A stretch of 64,000 bases of DNA from Heracleum sosnowskyi (GCA_030848705.1 CM061244.1:110071111-110135110), one strand, 5' to 3'. Counted from the first letter of the stretch, positions 46,298 through 56,162 are shown. A program made the numbers and translations. Notes: generated from the letters alone by a model not told the origin.

Positions 46298-46316
46298 GTT
46301 TTGTTTGTGATTGCAG
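45881..46316 (+). other. Candidate intron joining gag and pol, inner element
   Basis: GTAGGC at 45881 after codon 636 of gag (phase 0), and TTGCAG ending at 46316 before GGT, which is in phase with pol. A branch-point-like CTAAC lies at 46287-46291, about 26 bp before the acceptor. The gag stop (46295-46297) and a TGA at 46308 fall inside. The pol frame has no ATG before the protease motif, so it must be reached by such a step or by a frameshift. The outer element has the same arrangement at 57948-57443. This is inference, with no transcript data. Confidence 0.4.
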
Positions 46317-49300
46317 GGTATAATAGAGAGCACACTTATCTTGGACAGTGGATGCTCAGGACATATGACTGGAAATAAAGCCCTGTTATCAGACTTTGAG
46401 GAGAAAGCTGGCCCAAAAGTTTCCTATGGAGATGGCAACATAGGACACACTCTGGGATATGGCAATATTAATCTTGGAAGTGTCATCATTACAAATGTAG
46501 CTCTAGTCTCAGGACTCAAGCATAATCTGTTATCTGTGAGTCAAATCTGTGACAGAGGAAACCATGTAGATTTTCATAGTGAATACTGTGAAGTTATCAG
46601 TAAATCTACTGGAAAAGTTGTTCTAGTTGGACACAGGCGCAACAATATTTATGAAGCAAGTTTGGTAACAAACTCTGATGGAAGAACAGTGTGTCTGACT
46701 GCAAAAATGTCAAATGAAGAGAGTTGGAATTGGCACAAGAAACTCTCTCATCTCAATTTGAACAACATAAATGAGCTTATTAGAAAGGATCTTGTAAGAG
46801 GACTTCCAAAATCAATACTCAATCTAGATGGTCTATGTGATTCTTGTCAAAAGGCCAAGCAAAGGAAGTCATCTTTCAAGAGCAAATCTGAATCTTCAGT
46901 AGTGGAACCTTATCATCTTCTACATGTTGATCTCTTTGGACCAGTGAATGTGATGTCAATGGGCAGAAAGAAATATACTCTAGTAATTGTTGATGAATAT
47001 ACTAGATATACATGGGTGTATTTCTTATCAAAGAAGGATGAAACTGCTCAAATTCTGATGAATCATGTAAATCTACTGGACAAAGGATCACAGCACAAAG
47101 TCAAAATTATAAGAAGTGATAATGGAACTGAATTCAGAAACTCAACCATGGAAGCTTTCTGCAAGGAAAGAGGAGTCAAACAAGAATTTTCTGCACCTGG
47201 AACTCCACAGCAAAATGGTGTAGTTGAAAGAAAGAACAGAACTTTAATTGAAGCTGCCAGAACTATGCTTGATGAAGCAAAATTGCCAACTTATTTCTGG
47301 GCAGAAGCTGTTCAAACTGCTTGTTTTACTCAAAATGCTACACTGATCAACAAGCATGGGAAAACACCATATGAGATGGTGAAAAATAAGAAGCCAAATT
47401 TGAAATATTTTCATATATTTGGATGCAAATGCTTTGTGTTGAAGACTCATCCTGAACAGTTGACAAAGTTCGAGTTAAAAGCTGATGAAGGAATCTTTGT
47501 TGGCTATCCATTGTCAACAAAAGCATTCAGAGTTTATAATCTGAGAACTAAGGTGATCATGGAATCCATACATGTGTCATTTGATGACAAGAAAATAATT
47601 GGACTTGAAGACAAGGATGGATATGATCAACTACGTTTTGAAAATGAAGATCTATTCTCTGATGATGTAAACTCTGATGAAGCAGGTTTGACAAACTCTG
47701 ACGGAGCATACTCTGAACCTCTACTGGTAAATACTGAAGAAACTGAAAATTCTCAAATTGAACAAAATAGAGAACCAGTTGAGGGGGAGCGTGAAGAAGC
47801 TCAACAAGACACAGCAAGTGAGTCAGTTGAGGAAACTGATTCAAACTCTGACAGTTCAAACACTGAGCCATCCAACTCAAGGGGAGCCTCAGATACTGCA
47901 GAAAGTCAACGTATGAATCAGGAGAGCATGGATCAAGGGGGAGGATTCAATAATGATGCAAGAAACCACTTACCAACAGCAAGAAAGTGGACACAGGCAC
48001 ATACACCTGATCTCATAATTGGAGATCCTGATGCTAGTGTGAGAACTAGAAGTGCAACAAACAATGAGTGTCTGTATCATGCTTTCTTGTCTCAAACAGA
48101 ACCAAAGAAAGTGGAGGAAGCTCTTCAAGATGCTAATTGGATTACAGCAATGCAAGAAGAGTTAAATGAATTTGAAAGAAATGAAGTCTGGACACTTGTA
48201 CCTAGACCAAAGAATAGATCAATAGTAGGTACAAAGTGGGTTTTCAGAAACAAGACTGACAGTGAAGGTGTGATTACAAGAAACAAGGCTAGACTTGTGG
48301 CTAAAGGTTATTCACAACAGGAAGGAATTGACTATGATGAAACCTTTGCTCCAGTTGCAAGATTGGAGGCCATAAGAATTTTTCTGGCCTATGCTGCACA
48401 CAAAAAGTTTAAAGTCTTTCAAATGGATGTAAAAAGTGCTTTTCTAAATGGGAAGCTTGAAGAAGAAGTGTTTGTTGAACAACCACCAGGATTTGTAGAT
48501 TCCAAGCATCCAGATTATGTCTACAGGCTTGACAAGGCATTATATGGACTAAAGCAAGCACCAAGAGCATGGTATGAAACTCTTGCTCAATTTCTTTTAG
48601 AAAGTGGGTTCACAAGAGGTACAATTGATAAAACCTTGTTTTATTTCAATTCTGGTGATGATTTGCTTTTAGTTCAAATTTATGTAGATGATATTATTTT
48701 TGGATCTACTAATGACAAACTTTGTAAGAAGTTTGCAAAGCTTATGCAATCCAGGTATCAAATGAGCATGATGGGAGAGCTTAGTTACTTTCTAGGCTTA
48801 CAAGTGAAGCAAACAGATGATGGGATTTTTATCAATCAAGCAAAGTATACCAGAAATCTTCTAAAGAAATTTGGTATGCTTGATAGTTCATCTGCTACAA
48901 CTCCCATGGCTACAGCAACGAAGCTTGACAAAGACACAGGAGCCTCAGTAGATATGACTAACTACAGAGGAATGATAGGGTCACTACTGTATCTTACTGC
49001 AAGTAGACCTGATATCATGTATGCAACATGTCTTTGTGCAAGATTTCAAGCAGATCCCAGAGAGCCTCATCTAATAGCTGTAAAAAGGATCTTCAAATAT
49101 CTCAAAGGAACCATAACCCTGGGTTTGTGGTATCCTAGAGAATCAGAGTTTAAGTTAATTGGTTACTCTGATGCAGATTTTGCAGGCTGTAAGATAGACA
49201 GAAAAAGTACAAGTGGAAGCTGTCAATTTTTAGGTGACAGATTAGTTTCTTGGTACAGCAAGAAACAGAAGTCAATTTCCACATCTACTGCTGAAGCAGA

Positions 49301-49625
49301 GTATATAGCAGCTGGTAGCTGTTGTGCACAGATTTTATGGATGAAGAATCAATTGCTGGATTATGGATTAAGGTACTCTAGAATACCTATTTTCTGTGAT
49401 AATCAAAGTGCTATTGCTATGACAGGTAATCCAGTACAGCATTCCATGACAAAGCACATCAGCATACGGTATCATTTTATCAGAGAACATGTGGAAGAAG
49501 GAAACATTGAGCTTCATTTTGTGTCTACAGACCAACAACTTGCAGATATCTTCACCAAACCCTTGAGTGAAGCTACTTTTACAAGATTGGTAAATGAACT
49601 TGGAATGATCTCTGGTTCTGACTAG
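46311..49625 (+). CDS. pol: Pol of the inner Sirevirus-type element
   Basis: About 1,104 open codons. The frame opens right after a TGA at 46308 and has no ATG before the protease. Domains in order: protease (LILDSGCSGHMTG, residue about 12); pre-integrase zinc site (WHKKLSHLN...CDSCQKAK); integrase core with LLHVDLFGPV (about 205), IRSDNGTEF and GVVERKNRTLIEAARTML; and a variable acidic linker with several NSD words. Then come reverse transcriptase (QMDVKSAFLNGKL, catalytic QIYVDDIIFGS at about 790) and RNase H (GYSDADFAGCKIDRKSTSG, FCDNQSAIAM, KHISIRYHFIREHV). All catalytic motifs are intact. The protein processes the polyprotein, copies the RNA and integrates the DNA. Confidence 0.94.
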   Translation: MQGIIESTLILDSGCSGHMTGNKALLSDFEEKAGPKVSYGDGNIGHTLGYGNINLGSVIITNVALVSGLKHNLLSVSQICDRGNHVDFHSEYCEVISKSTGKVVLVGHRRNNIYEASLVTNSDGRTVCLTAKMSNEESWNWHKKLSHLNLNNINELIRKDLVRGLPKSILNLDGLCDSCQKAKQRKSSFKSKSESSVVEPYHLLHVDLFGPVNVMSMGRKKYTLVIVDEYTRYTWVYFLSKKDETAQILMNHVNLLDKGSQHKVKIIRSDNGTEFRNSTMEAFCKERGVKQEFSAPGTPQQNGVVERKNRTLIEAARTMLDEAKLPTYFWAEAVQTACFTQNATLINKHGKTPYEMVKNKKPNLKYFHIFGCKCFVLKTHPEQLTKFELKADEGIFVGYPLSTKAFRVYNLRTKVIMESIHVSFDDKKIIGLEDKDGYDQLRFENEDLFSDDVNSDEAGLTNSDGAYSEPLLVNTEETENSQIEQNREPVEGEREEAQQDTASESVEETDSNSDSSNTEPSNSRGASDTAESQRMNQESMDQGGGFNNDARNHLPTARKWTQAHTPDLIIGDPDASVRTRSATNNECLYHAFLSQTEPKKVEEALQDANWITAMQEELNEFERNEVWTLVPRPKNRSIVGTKWVFRNKTDSEGVITRNKARLVAKGYSQQEGIDYDETFAPVARLEAIRIFLAYAAHKKFKVFQMDVKSAFLNGKLEEEVFVEQPPGFVDSKHPDYVYRLDKALYGLKQAPRAWYETLAQFLLESGFTRGTIDKTLFYFNSGDDLLLVQIYVDDIIFGSTNDKLCKKFAKLMQSRYQMSMMGELSYFLGLQVKQTDDGIFINQAKYTRNLLKKFGMLDSSSATTPMATATKLDKDTGASVDMTNYRGMIGSLLYLTASRPDIMYATCLCARFQADPREPHLIAVKRIFKYLKGTITLGLWYPRESEFKLIGYSDADFAGCKIDRKSTSGSCQFLGDRLVSWYSKKQKSISTSTAEAEYIAAGSCCAQILWMKNQLLDYGLRYSRIPIFCDNQSAIAMTGNPVQHSMTKHISIRYHFIREHVEEGNIELHFVSTDQQLADIFTKPLSEATFTRLVNELGMISGSD

Positions 49626-50929
49626 AGATACGGGTTAGACTCACTTTTTATGTTCATGATTTCTTACATGTGTTAACTGTTATGTGGACCAGCATGTTAA
49701 ACTCTGATGATAAACTCTGTGAAGTGTCAGTCATACTCTGAAAGTAAACTCTGATGTTAAACTCTGTTGGTCATACTCTGGTAATTACAGTTTAATGCTA
49801 TTCTCTAACTGTAATTTTGTCTGAAACATATGGACCAATGAAGAAATTTGTATGAAGCATAATTCTCAGTAAGTAATTGTGAATCCTTAAGAGTTGATAG
49901 ATTCTGATCTCAAATATGTGCAGTAAGCTAACACAGCATGATACTGTCTCTATATTTATACCATCTCTTAGTTTATTGATCCTATACACTGAGTCTGTAT
50001 TAGCTGTTTGCATTTTCTCTCATAAGTTAATTATAATTACTGATGAAAAGTCTAAACTCTGATTATTTATTGCAAATAATTCACCCTCAAATCAAAAGAT
50101 GCCAAACAGAGCACAAATTCCTTTGAGATCATGTTGTGCCTAGGAAGATCCAGGAACTTATTGTATGAAATAAGGGCTAAAATCTTTGATTTTTGGTGAC
50201 TAGTGCCAACCACTGATTACTGGAAAAATAAAATAAAAAAAATAAAAATAAAAAAATAAAGGGGGTGAAAAATAAAAGACATATCCAAATGAAAGGATAT
50301 CAGTAATACAGAGTTTAGAGAGAAAAATCAGTGTCTATGTTATACATGAGAGTTTAGGCAACCAGTTTTTACTACTTTAGTTTGTGGATTTTATGCACTT
50401 TGAGATGATCTAAATACTGATTTCGGTAAACTCTGCTACTACACACACATTTTTCACAACTGTACAGAGTGAGAAAAGAGTTTATTAACACAGAAGGACA
50501 AATGGTAAACACTGATGTATTGTGTGAAATACGCCGAGGTTACTTTGTTTTAATCTCTGATGGTTAAAATAATTTCTTTGTTTCAGACAGTTAATAATTT
50601 TGAGATTAGCCATTTGTTTTTCGGAAAAAGTATGATTGAACGGAGAACAGAAAGAGTATGTTTATTAAGTCCTGTTTGTGATTTGTATTGCTGCTGAGTA
50701 TGTTAGTTAATTGTTCAAAGTTTTTTTTACTTTACAATTACTATGCAATATTGATAATACTGATATGTAAAGAAACAAAATTTTCATTAATTGATCCAAA
50801 TTTACAATCAGACAATTTCATACTCATGTTTAGCTAATCTTTCTGATAAATACTAATTACTATGGTTACAAAAGAAAAGATCTATTTAACCAGGACAAGT
50901 ATTTGAATGCTACATCTGAAGCAGAAGAG
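49626..50929 (+). other. Untranslated region after pol, rich in AAACTCTG
   Basis: No ORF is supported here. The first 120 bp alone hold four exact AAACTCTG words, and further copies lie near 50052, 50307 (reverse) and 50426. An A-rich tract occurs at 50225-50260, followed by GGGGGTGAAAA, a purine run that might act as an extra polypurine tract. Several such runs in this region have been described for Sireviruses. Confidence 0.55.
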
Positions 50930-51406
50930 CTAGAAACAGAAGCTATTGTGCTCTGTTACTTCTGGGATTGCTTGACAACATCCTGAAGATGAATCATCAT
51001 CATCATCATCATCTTTTTGGATTCTCTTTCTGCTTTGCAGCTTGCAGGATTCCAAGAAGATTGTCTCCTCAGTACCCATCAGGAAGCTCTGCTGGAAGAG
51101 CATCATACATATCTCCATAGTATGATCGTCTGCCAAGATGGGCACATCATATGGACCGGGACGGATGATGTGCACATAAGGATTAGAGATTGGTCCTTCT
51201 GCTATTTCATCATCTGCTATAAGACCTTCATCATTCAGAAAAGACAGAACAAGAAACTCATCGATGATGTAGTTTGCTTGTTGATGCCAGTTCATGTTCA
51301 AGAATGATTCTACATCCATGAACTCAAAGGTTCCTGCCATTTGGTGTATGGTAAGTTTAAGATATGAAGCCTGTTGATAAAATGCTTTGGTTTTTAAAGC
51401 ATTCAA
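50930..51406 (-). CDS. Antisense ORF between pol and env-like ORF
   Basis: A 158-residue frame against the direction of the element. A second ATG at 51340 (MAGTFEFMDVESFLNMNWHQ) may be the real start, giving about 136 residues. The composition is that of an ordinary folded protein (NYIIDEFLVLSFLNDEGLIA, VHIIRPGPYDVPILADD), followed by a basic patch, a seven-Asp run from an ATC microsatellite, and a Cys/Ser tail. A TATA-like CTTATTTATCCC lies at 51446-51460 about 45 bp upstream of the first ATG. I do not recognise it. Antisense extra ORFs are known in some plant gypsy elements; in this clade I know of none. The outer element has no match at this place. Confidence 0.4.
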   Translation of the reverse strand: MNALKTKAFYQQASYLKLTIHQMAGTFEFMDVESFLNMNWHQQANYIIDEFLVLSFLNDEGLIADDEIAEGPISNPYVHIIRPGPYDVPILADDHTMEICMMLFQQSFLMGTEETIFLESCKLQSRKRIQKDDDDDDDSSSGCCQAIPEVTEHNSFCF

Positions 51407-51445
51407 CAGGGTAACTGAAAGGTTTTTACTTGAATCGAAGCGCTT

Positions 51446-51460
51446 GGGATAAATAAGGTG
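51446..51460 (-). promoter_or_regulatory. Possible TATA box for the antisense ORF
   Basis: Minus-strand CACCTTATTTATCCC, close to the CTCTATTTATTCCCC found upstream of the outer element's env-like ORF. Together with TATTTAATA near 51700 on plus it would make a divergent promoter region of about 420 bp. Confidence 0.3.
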
Positions 51461-51823
51461 CGGAGTTTCAAGACAGTCATTATTATTCTGACTGTTGAGC
51501 TCCTTTGTACTTTATTATTAAAATTGATAATTTTATTATTATTGATTGTTTTTCTTTTAAGCGAATATTTTGAGTGTTATATGTGATGTCAGGTGTCTCC
51601 ACGTCTGCACGTGTGTATTGGAAGTTGTTAGAAACAGCTGTCAGCGTATTTCCGTTCGACATCTGTCCCACTAACATACTTCTAATCTTTACAGTTATTA
51701 TTTAATACACTACATACACACGATTCAATCTTTTACGCACCTCATCTTTTCATAAGATTTTACTCACACACAAACACTCAAACACTTTCAAAGCCCAGTT
51801 CTTCTTGTTTTCAAATCTTACAA

Positions 51824-54800
51824 ATGGCAACTACAGCGTTTATTGCTTCTGAATTAGAATTTGTTCCCAACAATTATTCTGCTCCTGTAGCAAATGAGAA
51901 CGCACCGGAGGCGTTTCATTTGATTCAGAGGTTCTTGTTAAACTCTGATATTGGTACTGCTCTAACAGCACCATCGAAGCTGTCTGCTACTCAAATTCGA
52001 ACTTTTTGGCAGACAGGTGCTTATGATAATGGAGGAGAGTCTGGATCTCCATCTATCATTTTTCAATATGAGGACAATGACTATGCTGTTACTCCTACTA
52101 CTGTTCGTGATGCTTTGGGTCTTGAGGATTTCAATGCATTCACAATCTCTGTTGGAGACTCTGAGCTAGTCAGGATGATGAACGAGATAGGCTACTCTGG
52201 ACCTTTGACAAAGATAGGTCAACTCAAAAGGCCATTTTTGCGCAAGGAATGGAGCTTCTTTTTCGATTGCATTACTCGGGCTTTTGGAAAGAAGTGCACT
52301 AATTGGGATGCGATTCCCACGGATAGTCTACAGATCGGGTATTCTCTTCTCTGTGGCAGTCAATTTGATGTTGCTAGATTAGTTTTAACTAATATTGGTG
52401 AGAAAATGCTAGATAATAGAAATGTTGTTTACTTCTCTAGGTTTTGTCAATTGATATTCAATCATTGCTGTCCAAATGTTGAGATTGTAGAGGATGATGT
52501 TATACTTTCATTTAAATTGCACAAACGTATATTCTCTGACCTTATCAACAAGGACAACAAGAAAGGAGAAGTTGGTCCTTTAATGTTGCCTGCATCTGTG
52601 CAACAATTTCTTGACAACTCACAACAACAACATGTCTCAACTGCTGAAGCTGGACCTTCTGTGTCTCAACCACAGAGGTCAAAGAGTTCTAAAGTTCGGG
52701 CAGTTAAGTCTGGTTTGCAACAACCTGCAGCTGAGGTATCAAATGTTGATGTTGTGCCTCAGAGAAAAAGAATGAAGAAAAGGCGAGCCCAAAGGGCAAA
52801 GTCTGTTGCTAATGATTCTGTTGCAGACTCAGAAACTGAAGCTGATGAAGAAACTCTTCATCAGAGAAAGAGAAGACTTGTTGCTGATCAACTTTTTGGT
52901 GATATCATTGCAAATATGAACAAAGAACCTGAGGTCACTGCAGCTCCAACATCAGCGACTGAGGAGATTGTGACTACAACTCCTGCAGTTGTTGTTGAGG
53001 AGGATATTCCAACTGGTGAGGATGCTGTAAATCCTGAAACTATTCTGATGGATTTTGCACCAGAAGCTCCTACATCAAAAGTTGATGATGTAGTTGAGGA
53101 AGCTGCTGCATACTCTGACAGCAGGATTATTGATCATGAAGATACTGTACTGGAAGCTGATCAAGCTACTACTGATTTAGTAGAACCTATTGCTTCTCAC
53201 ACAGAAATCATTTCTCTTGATTTTGAGAAAGGTGAGGAAGTTGATCAGGTTAGAGTTGATCCAGTTACAGAAGCTGTTGCTGTACATGTTGATGCAACAG
53301 ATAATGATCATGAGGATATTGTTTTACTTGAAACTTTGCAACAATCAGTTGTTGAGATTGTTCAGAGAGAAGCAGAGGTTACTGCTCCAACAAACTCTGA
53401 TGTTCCTCAAACTGTAGCAGATCAAGTACCTGATGCAACTGCACAGTCAATTGATGAAATCACTGCTGAAAATGTGCTTGAAGATATTCACAGAGAGGAT
53501 GACAATGCTGAAGCTAGTCCTGCTCATTCAAACTCTGATATTCAAGTGGAAATTTCTGATATTCAAGCAAATTCTACTGAAGAAAGGGAAGTTCAAAGGG
53601 CTGCTTCTGAGCATTATCAGAATATGTACTACAATGCATGGGCTAATGCAGATTGTATCTTTCCAGCACAAAGGGCTGCAGATTTTTTATCTGATTCTGT
53701 CAAGAAGATTACAAATCCTGATGTTCTTACGAGTTTACAAGCAACTGTTGTTCAAGTCAAATCTCTCAATAATAGATTTGATGAGAATCAACAGATGTTT
53801 ACAAATCTGAGGAATGAATTTTCTCTCAGGGATACAACTTTGAAGCTTGACAGATCATTTTATTCTACACAATTCAAGCAGCAAGCCAAGGATTCTGAGG
53901 AAATCAAGACAAGGCTTGGAAAAGTTGAGGAGAATCAGGCTGCAATGACCACTCAATTGAATTCCATTTCTACTGCGCTTGAATTGCTGACATCAGTACT
54001 AATTTCTGATGATGTCAAAAAGGGGGAGAGTGTACCTAATGACAAATGCAAAGATACTCAAGCTCTGAGACGGAGGGATGATGATTCTGCTGATGGTGGA
54101 AGCAAGGAATCTGAGAGGAATTTACTTTCTGTTCAAGGGAAAAGAAGATCAAAATTAAATTCTAATAGGTTGACAAACTCTGGTAAAGAAATTTCAAACT
54201 CTGCCAGTGGTTCAAGACTTAAGAGTTTAATTATTTCAGCCAATCCATTAACTGATGAAGAAATTGCTACCAAGATGTTTCTAGAAGAACATGGTAATGA
54301 AGCTACAGTTGAAGACATGGAAGCTGAAATGCTGAGTCTTGCTGAAGAGCATGAGAAGAAATTGAAGGATGGTACTTACAAGAAGAAGGAAATCAAGGCT
54401 CCTAGAAAGAAAGAAAAAGGAATTGTTATCAAAGATAATGTAAACTCTGATCAGAGTTTACAGTACTCAAGGAGGCCTGTGATTAAAAATGCTGATAAAG
54501 GAAAAGGTAAACTGGTAGAAGAAGAACAGTTACCTAAGAAGATTTATTCAACCTCTGACATTGCTCAAGTTGAAACAAGATTACCAAAATCAACCTCTGA
54601 CGCTGCTCAAGTTGATGATACTATTGAAATTGAGCCAGCCTCTGACAAGGCTCAAGCTGTGCAAACTCAGCTAGCTCCTCAACTCAAAGGGTTCTTAAGA
54701 CCTGTATTCTCTGAAACTCTGACACTTCAACCTGTGGATTTTTCTCAAACCAGGACTGTACTTGGAAAAGAATCTTATGATAAGTCTGGTTTAGGTTCAC

Positions 54801-55450
54801 ATAGGGAGAAGAGAATAAATAACAGATCTCAAGACAATATTTCACTGGCAGGATCTGGTATTGGGAATACACAAGAAAATCTTGATAAGTTAGAATCTGT
54901 TCAGTTGATTTTTCACAGAGTCTTGAAGAAGCAGTTTCTGTTATACTTCATGAGTGATGGAAGAGTTTATAGAGTTGGAGAATCTGATGTAAATCTCAAA
55001 TCATGGGAAGAACTTGAATATGTACTTTATCTGTTAAAAGTTAAGAACAGACACACCCATAATGTTGCTCAAATCTTAAGAGAAAAGATGTTGAGATCAA
55101 AAGTGATGCTTGGAGGAGGAGAAGTCTCAAATGCTTATACTCCAAAGTATAGAGATCATACTGGAAAGTTGGTGGAGATGAAGAGAAACAGTGCTAGATT
55201 TAAAACTGCACTTGGAAGAAAAGTCTTAGAATTCAACTTAGAGTCAGATAAAGCTCAGTACATTCGGTTAGGGAATGACATGAAGAAGAATAGTATCTAT
55301 TCTCTGAGGGCTGCCATATATCAAACTGGTGAAGGAGATCCAGAGTATAAGGAGCTGAAAGAGATTATGATAACTGAACTTGAGAATGCTGAGAGAAGAC
55401 TGCTGATTGATTATCTCAGGACTGTGCCTGATATTGAAGAAGTCAAGTAA
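51824..55450 (+). CDS. Env-like ORF of the inner Sirevirus-type element
   Basis: 1,208 residues, uninterrupted. Residues 1-235 are the plant-transposon-protein domain (TQIRTFWQTGAYDNGG, LRKEWSFFFDCITRAFGKKC, IGYSLLCGSQFDVARLVLTN). Then follow a basic patch (RKRMKKRRAQRAK, about 310) that could be a nuclear signal, a long acidic Val/Ala/Asp-rich region (about 360-590), a coiled coil (about 660-725), Lys-rich and repeat-like SDxAQV segments, and a basic C-terminal block (about 1,020-1,208, with LLYFMSDGRVYRVGESD-like sequence). I see no signal peptide and no convincing membrane segment, so an envelope role is not supported. NSD words from AAACTCTGA occur at least six times. A TATA-like TATTTAATA lies about 120 bp upstream. 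The function is unknown. Confidence 0.85.
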   Translation: MATTAFIASELEFVPNNYSAPVANENAPEAFHLIQRFLLNSDIGTALTAPSKLSATQIRTFWQTGAYDNGGESGSPSIIFQYEDNDYAVTPTTVRDALGLEDFNAFTISVGDSELVRMMNEIGYSGPLTKIGQLKRPFLRKEWSFFFDCITRAFGKKCTNWDAIPTDSLQIGYSLLCGSQFDVARLVLTNIGEKMLDNRNVVYFSRFCQLIFNHCCPNVEIVEDDVILSFKLHKRIFSDLINKDNKKGEVGPLMLPASVQQFLDNSQQQHVSTAEAGPSVSQPQRSKSSKVRAVKSGLQQPAAEVSNVDVVPQRKRMKKRRAQRAKSVANDSVADSETEADEETLHQRKRRLVADQLFGDIIANMNKEPEVTAAPTSATEEIVTTTPAVVVEEDIPTGEDAVNPETILMDFAPEAPTSKVDDVVEEAAAYSDSRIIDHEDTVLEADQATTDLVEPIASHTEIISLDFEKGEEVDQVRVDPVTEAVAVHVDATDNDHEDIVLLETLQQSVVEIVQREAEVTAPTNSDVPQTVADQVPDATAQSIDEITAENVLEDIHREDDNAEASPAHSNSDIQVEISDIQANSTEEREVQRAASEHYQNMYYNAWANADCIFPAQRAADFLSDSVKKITNPDVLTSLQATVVQVKSLNNRFDENQQMFTNLRNEFSLRDTTLKLDRSFYSTQFKQQAKDSEEIKTRLGKVEENQAAMTTQLNSISTALELLTSVLISDDVKKGESVPNDKCKDTQALRRRDDDSADGGSKESERNLLSVQGKRRSKLNSNRLTNSGKEISNSASGSRLKSLIISANPLTDEEIATKMFLEEHGNEATVEDMEAEMLSLAEEHEKKLKDGTYKKKEIKAPRKKEKGIVIKDNVNSDQSLQYSRRPVIKNADKGKGKLVEEEQLPKKIYSTSDIAQVETRLPKSTSDAAQVDDTIEIEPASDKAQAVQTQLAPQLKGFLRPVFSETLTLQPVDFSQTRTVLGKESYDKSGLGSHREKRINNRSQDNISLAGSGIGNTQENLDKLESVQLIFHRVLKKQFLLYFMSDGRVYRVGESDVNLKSWEELEYVLYLLKVKNRHTHNVAQILREKMLRSKVMLGGGEVSNAYTPKYRDHTGKLVEMKRNSARFKTALGRKVLEFNLESDKAQYIRLGNDMKKNSIYSLRAAIYQTGEGDPEYKELKEIMITELENAERRLLIDYLRTVPDIEEVK
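54440..54461 (+). repeat. Perfect 22-bp palindrome in the env-like coding region
   Basis: GTAAACTCTGA is followed directly by its reverse complement. The same motif pair as in the LTR palindromes is here inside coding DNA, read as part of a DNVNSDQSLQYS segment. Confidence 0.95.
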
Positions 55451-55600
55451 AGTCTGACTGTAAGTTTTTAATATTTTCTATTCTAAGTCAAATTTAAACT
55501 CTGTTTTAAATTAAACTCTATTATATGTTAAACACTGCATTTGTTAAATGGTTTTGACATCATCAATTATATGTTTAACTTGTACATTTTATTATGAACA

Positions 55601-55613
55601 AGTTGGGGGAGAT
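55601..55613 (+). promoter_or_regulatory. Polypurine tract, inner element
   Basis: AGTTGGGGGAGAT abuts the 3' LTR start at 55614. It is the same tract as in the outer element. Confidence 0.9.
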
Positions 55614-56162
55614 TGTTAGATATAATTGCTAATGTTTGTTTATCAGTGTTTAAGCAACAGGTACTGACAAGAGTTTATCAGAAGCCAGTCAGAGTTTAGT
55701 TAAACTCTGACAGGGTGAAGAGTTTAATTGAAGCCGGTCAGAGTTTATTTAAAGTCTGACAAGGTGAAAGTTGAATTAGCTGTCGGTGCAGAATTGAAGA
55801 TTCTAGAAGCAACATATTCTGAAGATGGAAAGAAGCAGAATATATTGATACAGCTAAGGAAACAGAATGGAAGATAAGAAGCAATCCTTAATTGATAAGT
55901 TTTGTATAGCTAACTTGTAGGAATATCAATTAGATAAGGATTGTATGTAGCTGTGTACTATATAAACACAGATAGGTTATCCCTAGAAGGGACGCGTGAA
56001 TATTGATATATTATTCTTGTAACCTAGAAGCTCTTTGTGATTCATTAACATCATAAAGAGAGAAGCTGTTAATACAATTACAGTTTTATTGATTCAAAAA
56101 CAGTGTTCTTAATTATTGTTATTCTCATACATACTTGATTATATTGTGTATTCGGCCTAACA
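55614..56162 (+). repeat. 3' LTR of the inner Sirevirus-type element
   Basis: 549 bp, identical by eye to 43361-43909. Confidence 0.96.

Larger units (their letters stand above)
43361..56162 (+). mobile_element. Young complete Sirevirus-type copia element (12.8 kb)
   Basis: Two 549-bp LTRs (TGTTAGA...CCTAACA) with no difference that I could see are flanked by TCATC at 43356-43360 and 56163-56167. The order is LTR, primer site, gag, pol, antisense ORF, env-like ORF, polypurine tract, LTR. All three sense ORFs are open along their full length. It lies in the pol gene of the outer element, between integrase and the pol linker, in the opposite orientation. Identical LTRs mean very recent insertion, so the copy may still be able to move. 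The gag-pol gap needs a frame change, read-through or splicing. Confidence 0.96.

Noticed and set aside
51824..55450. Env-like ORF as a true envelope glycoprotein
   Set aside because: No signal peptide, no convincing membrane anchor, long acidic low-complexity regions and a possible nuclear-type basic patch. Only its position resembles env.
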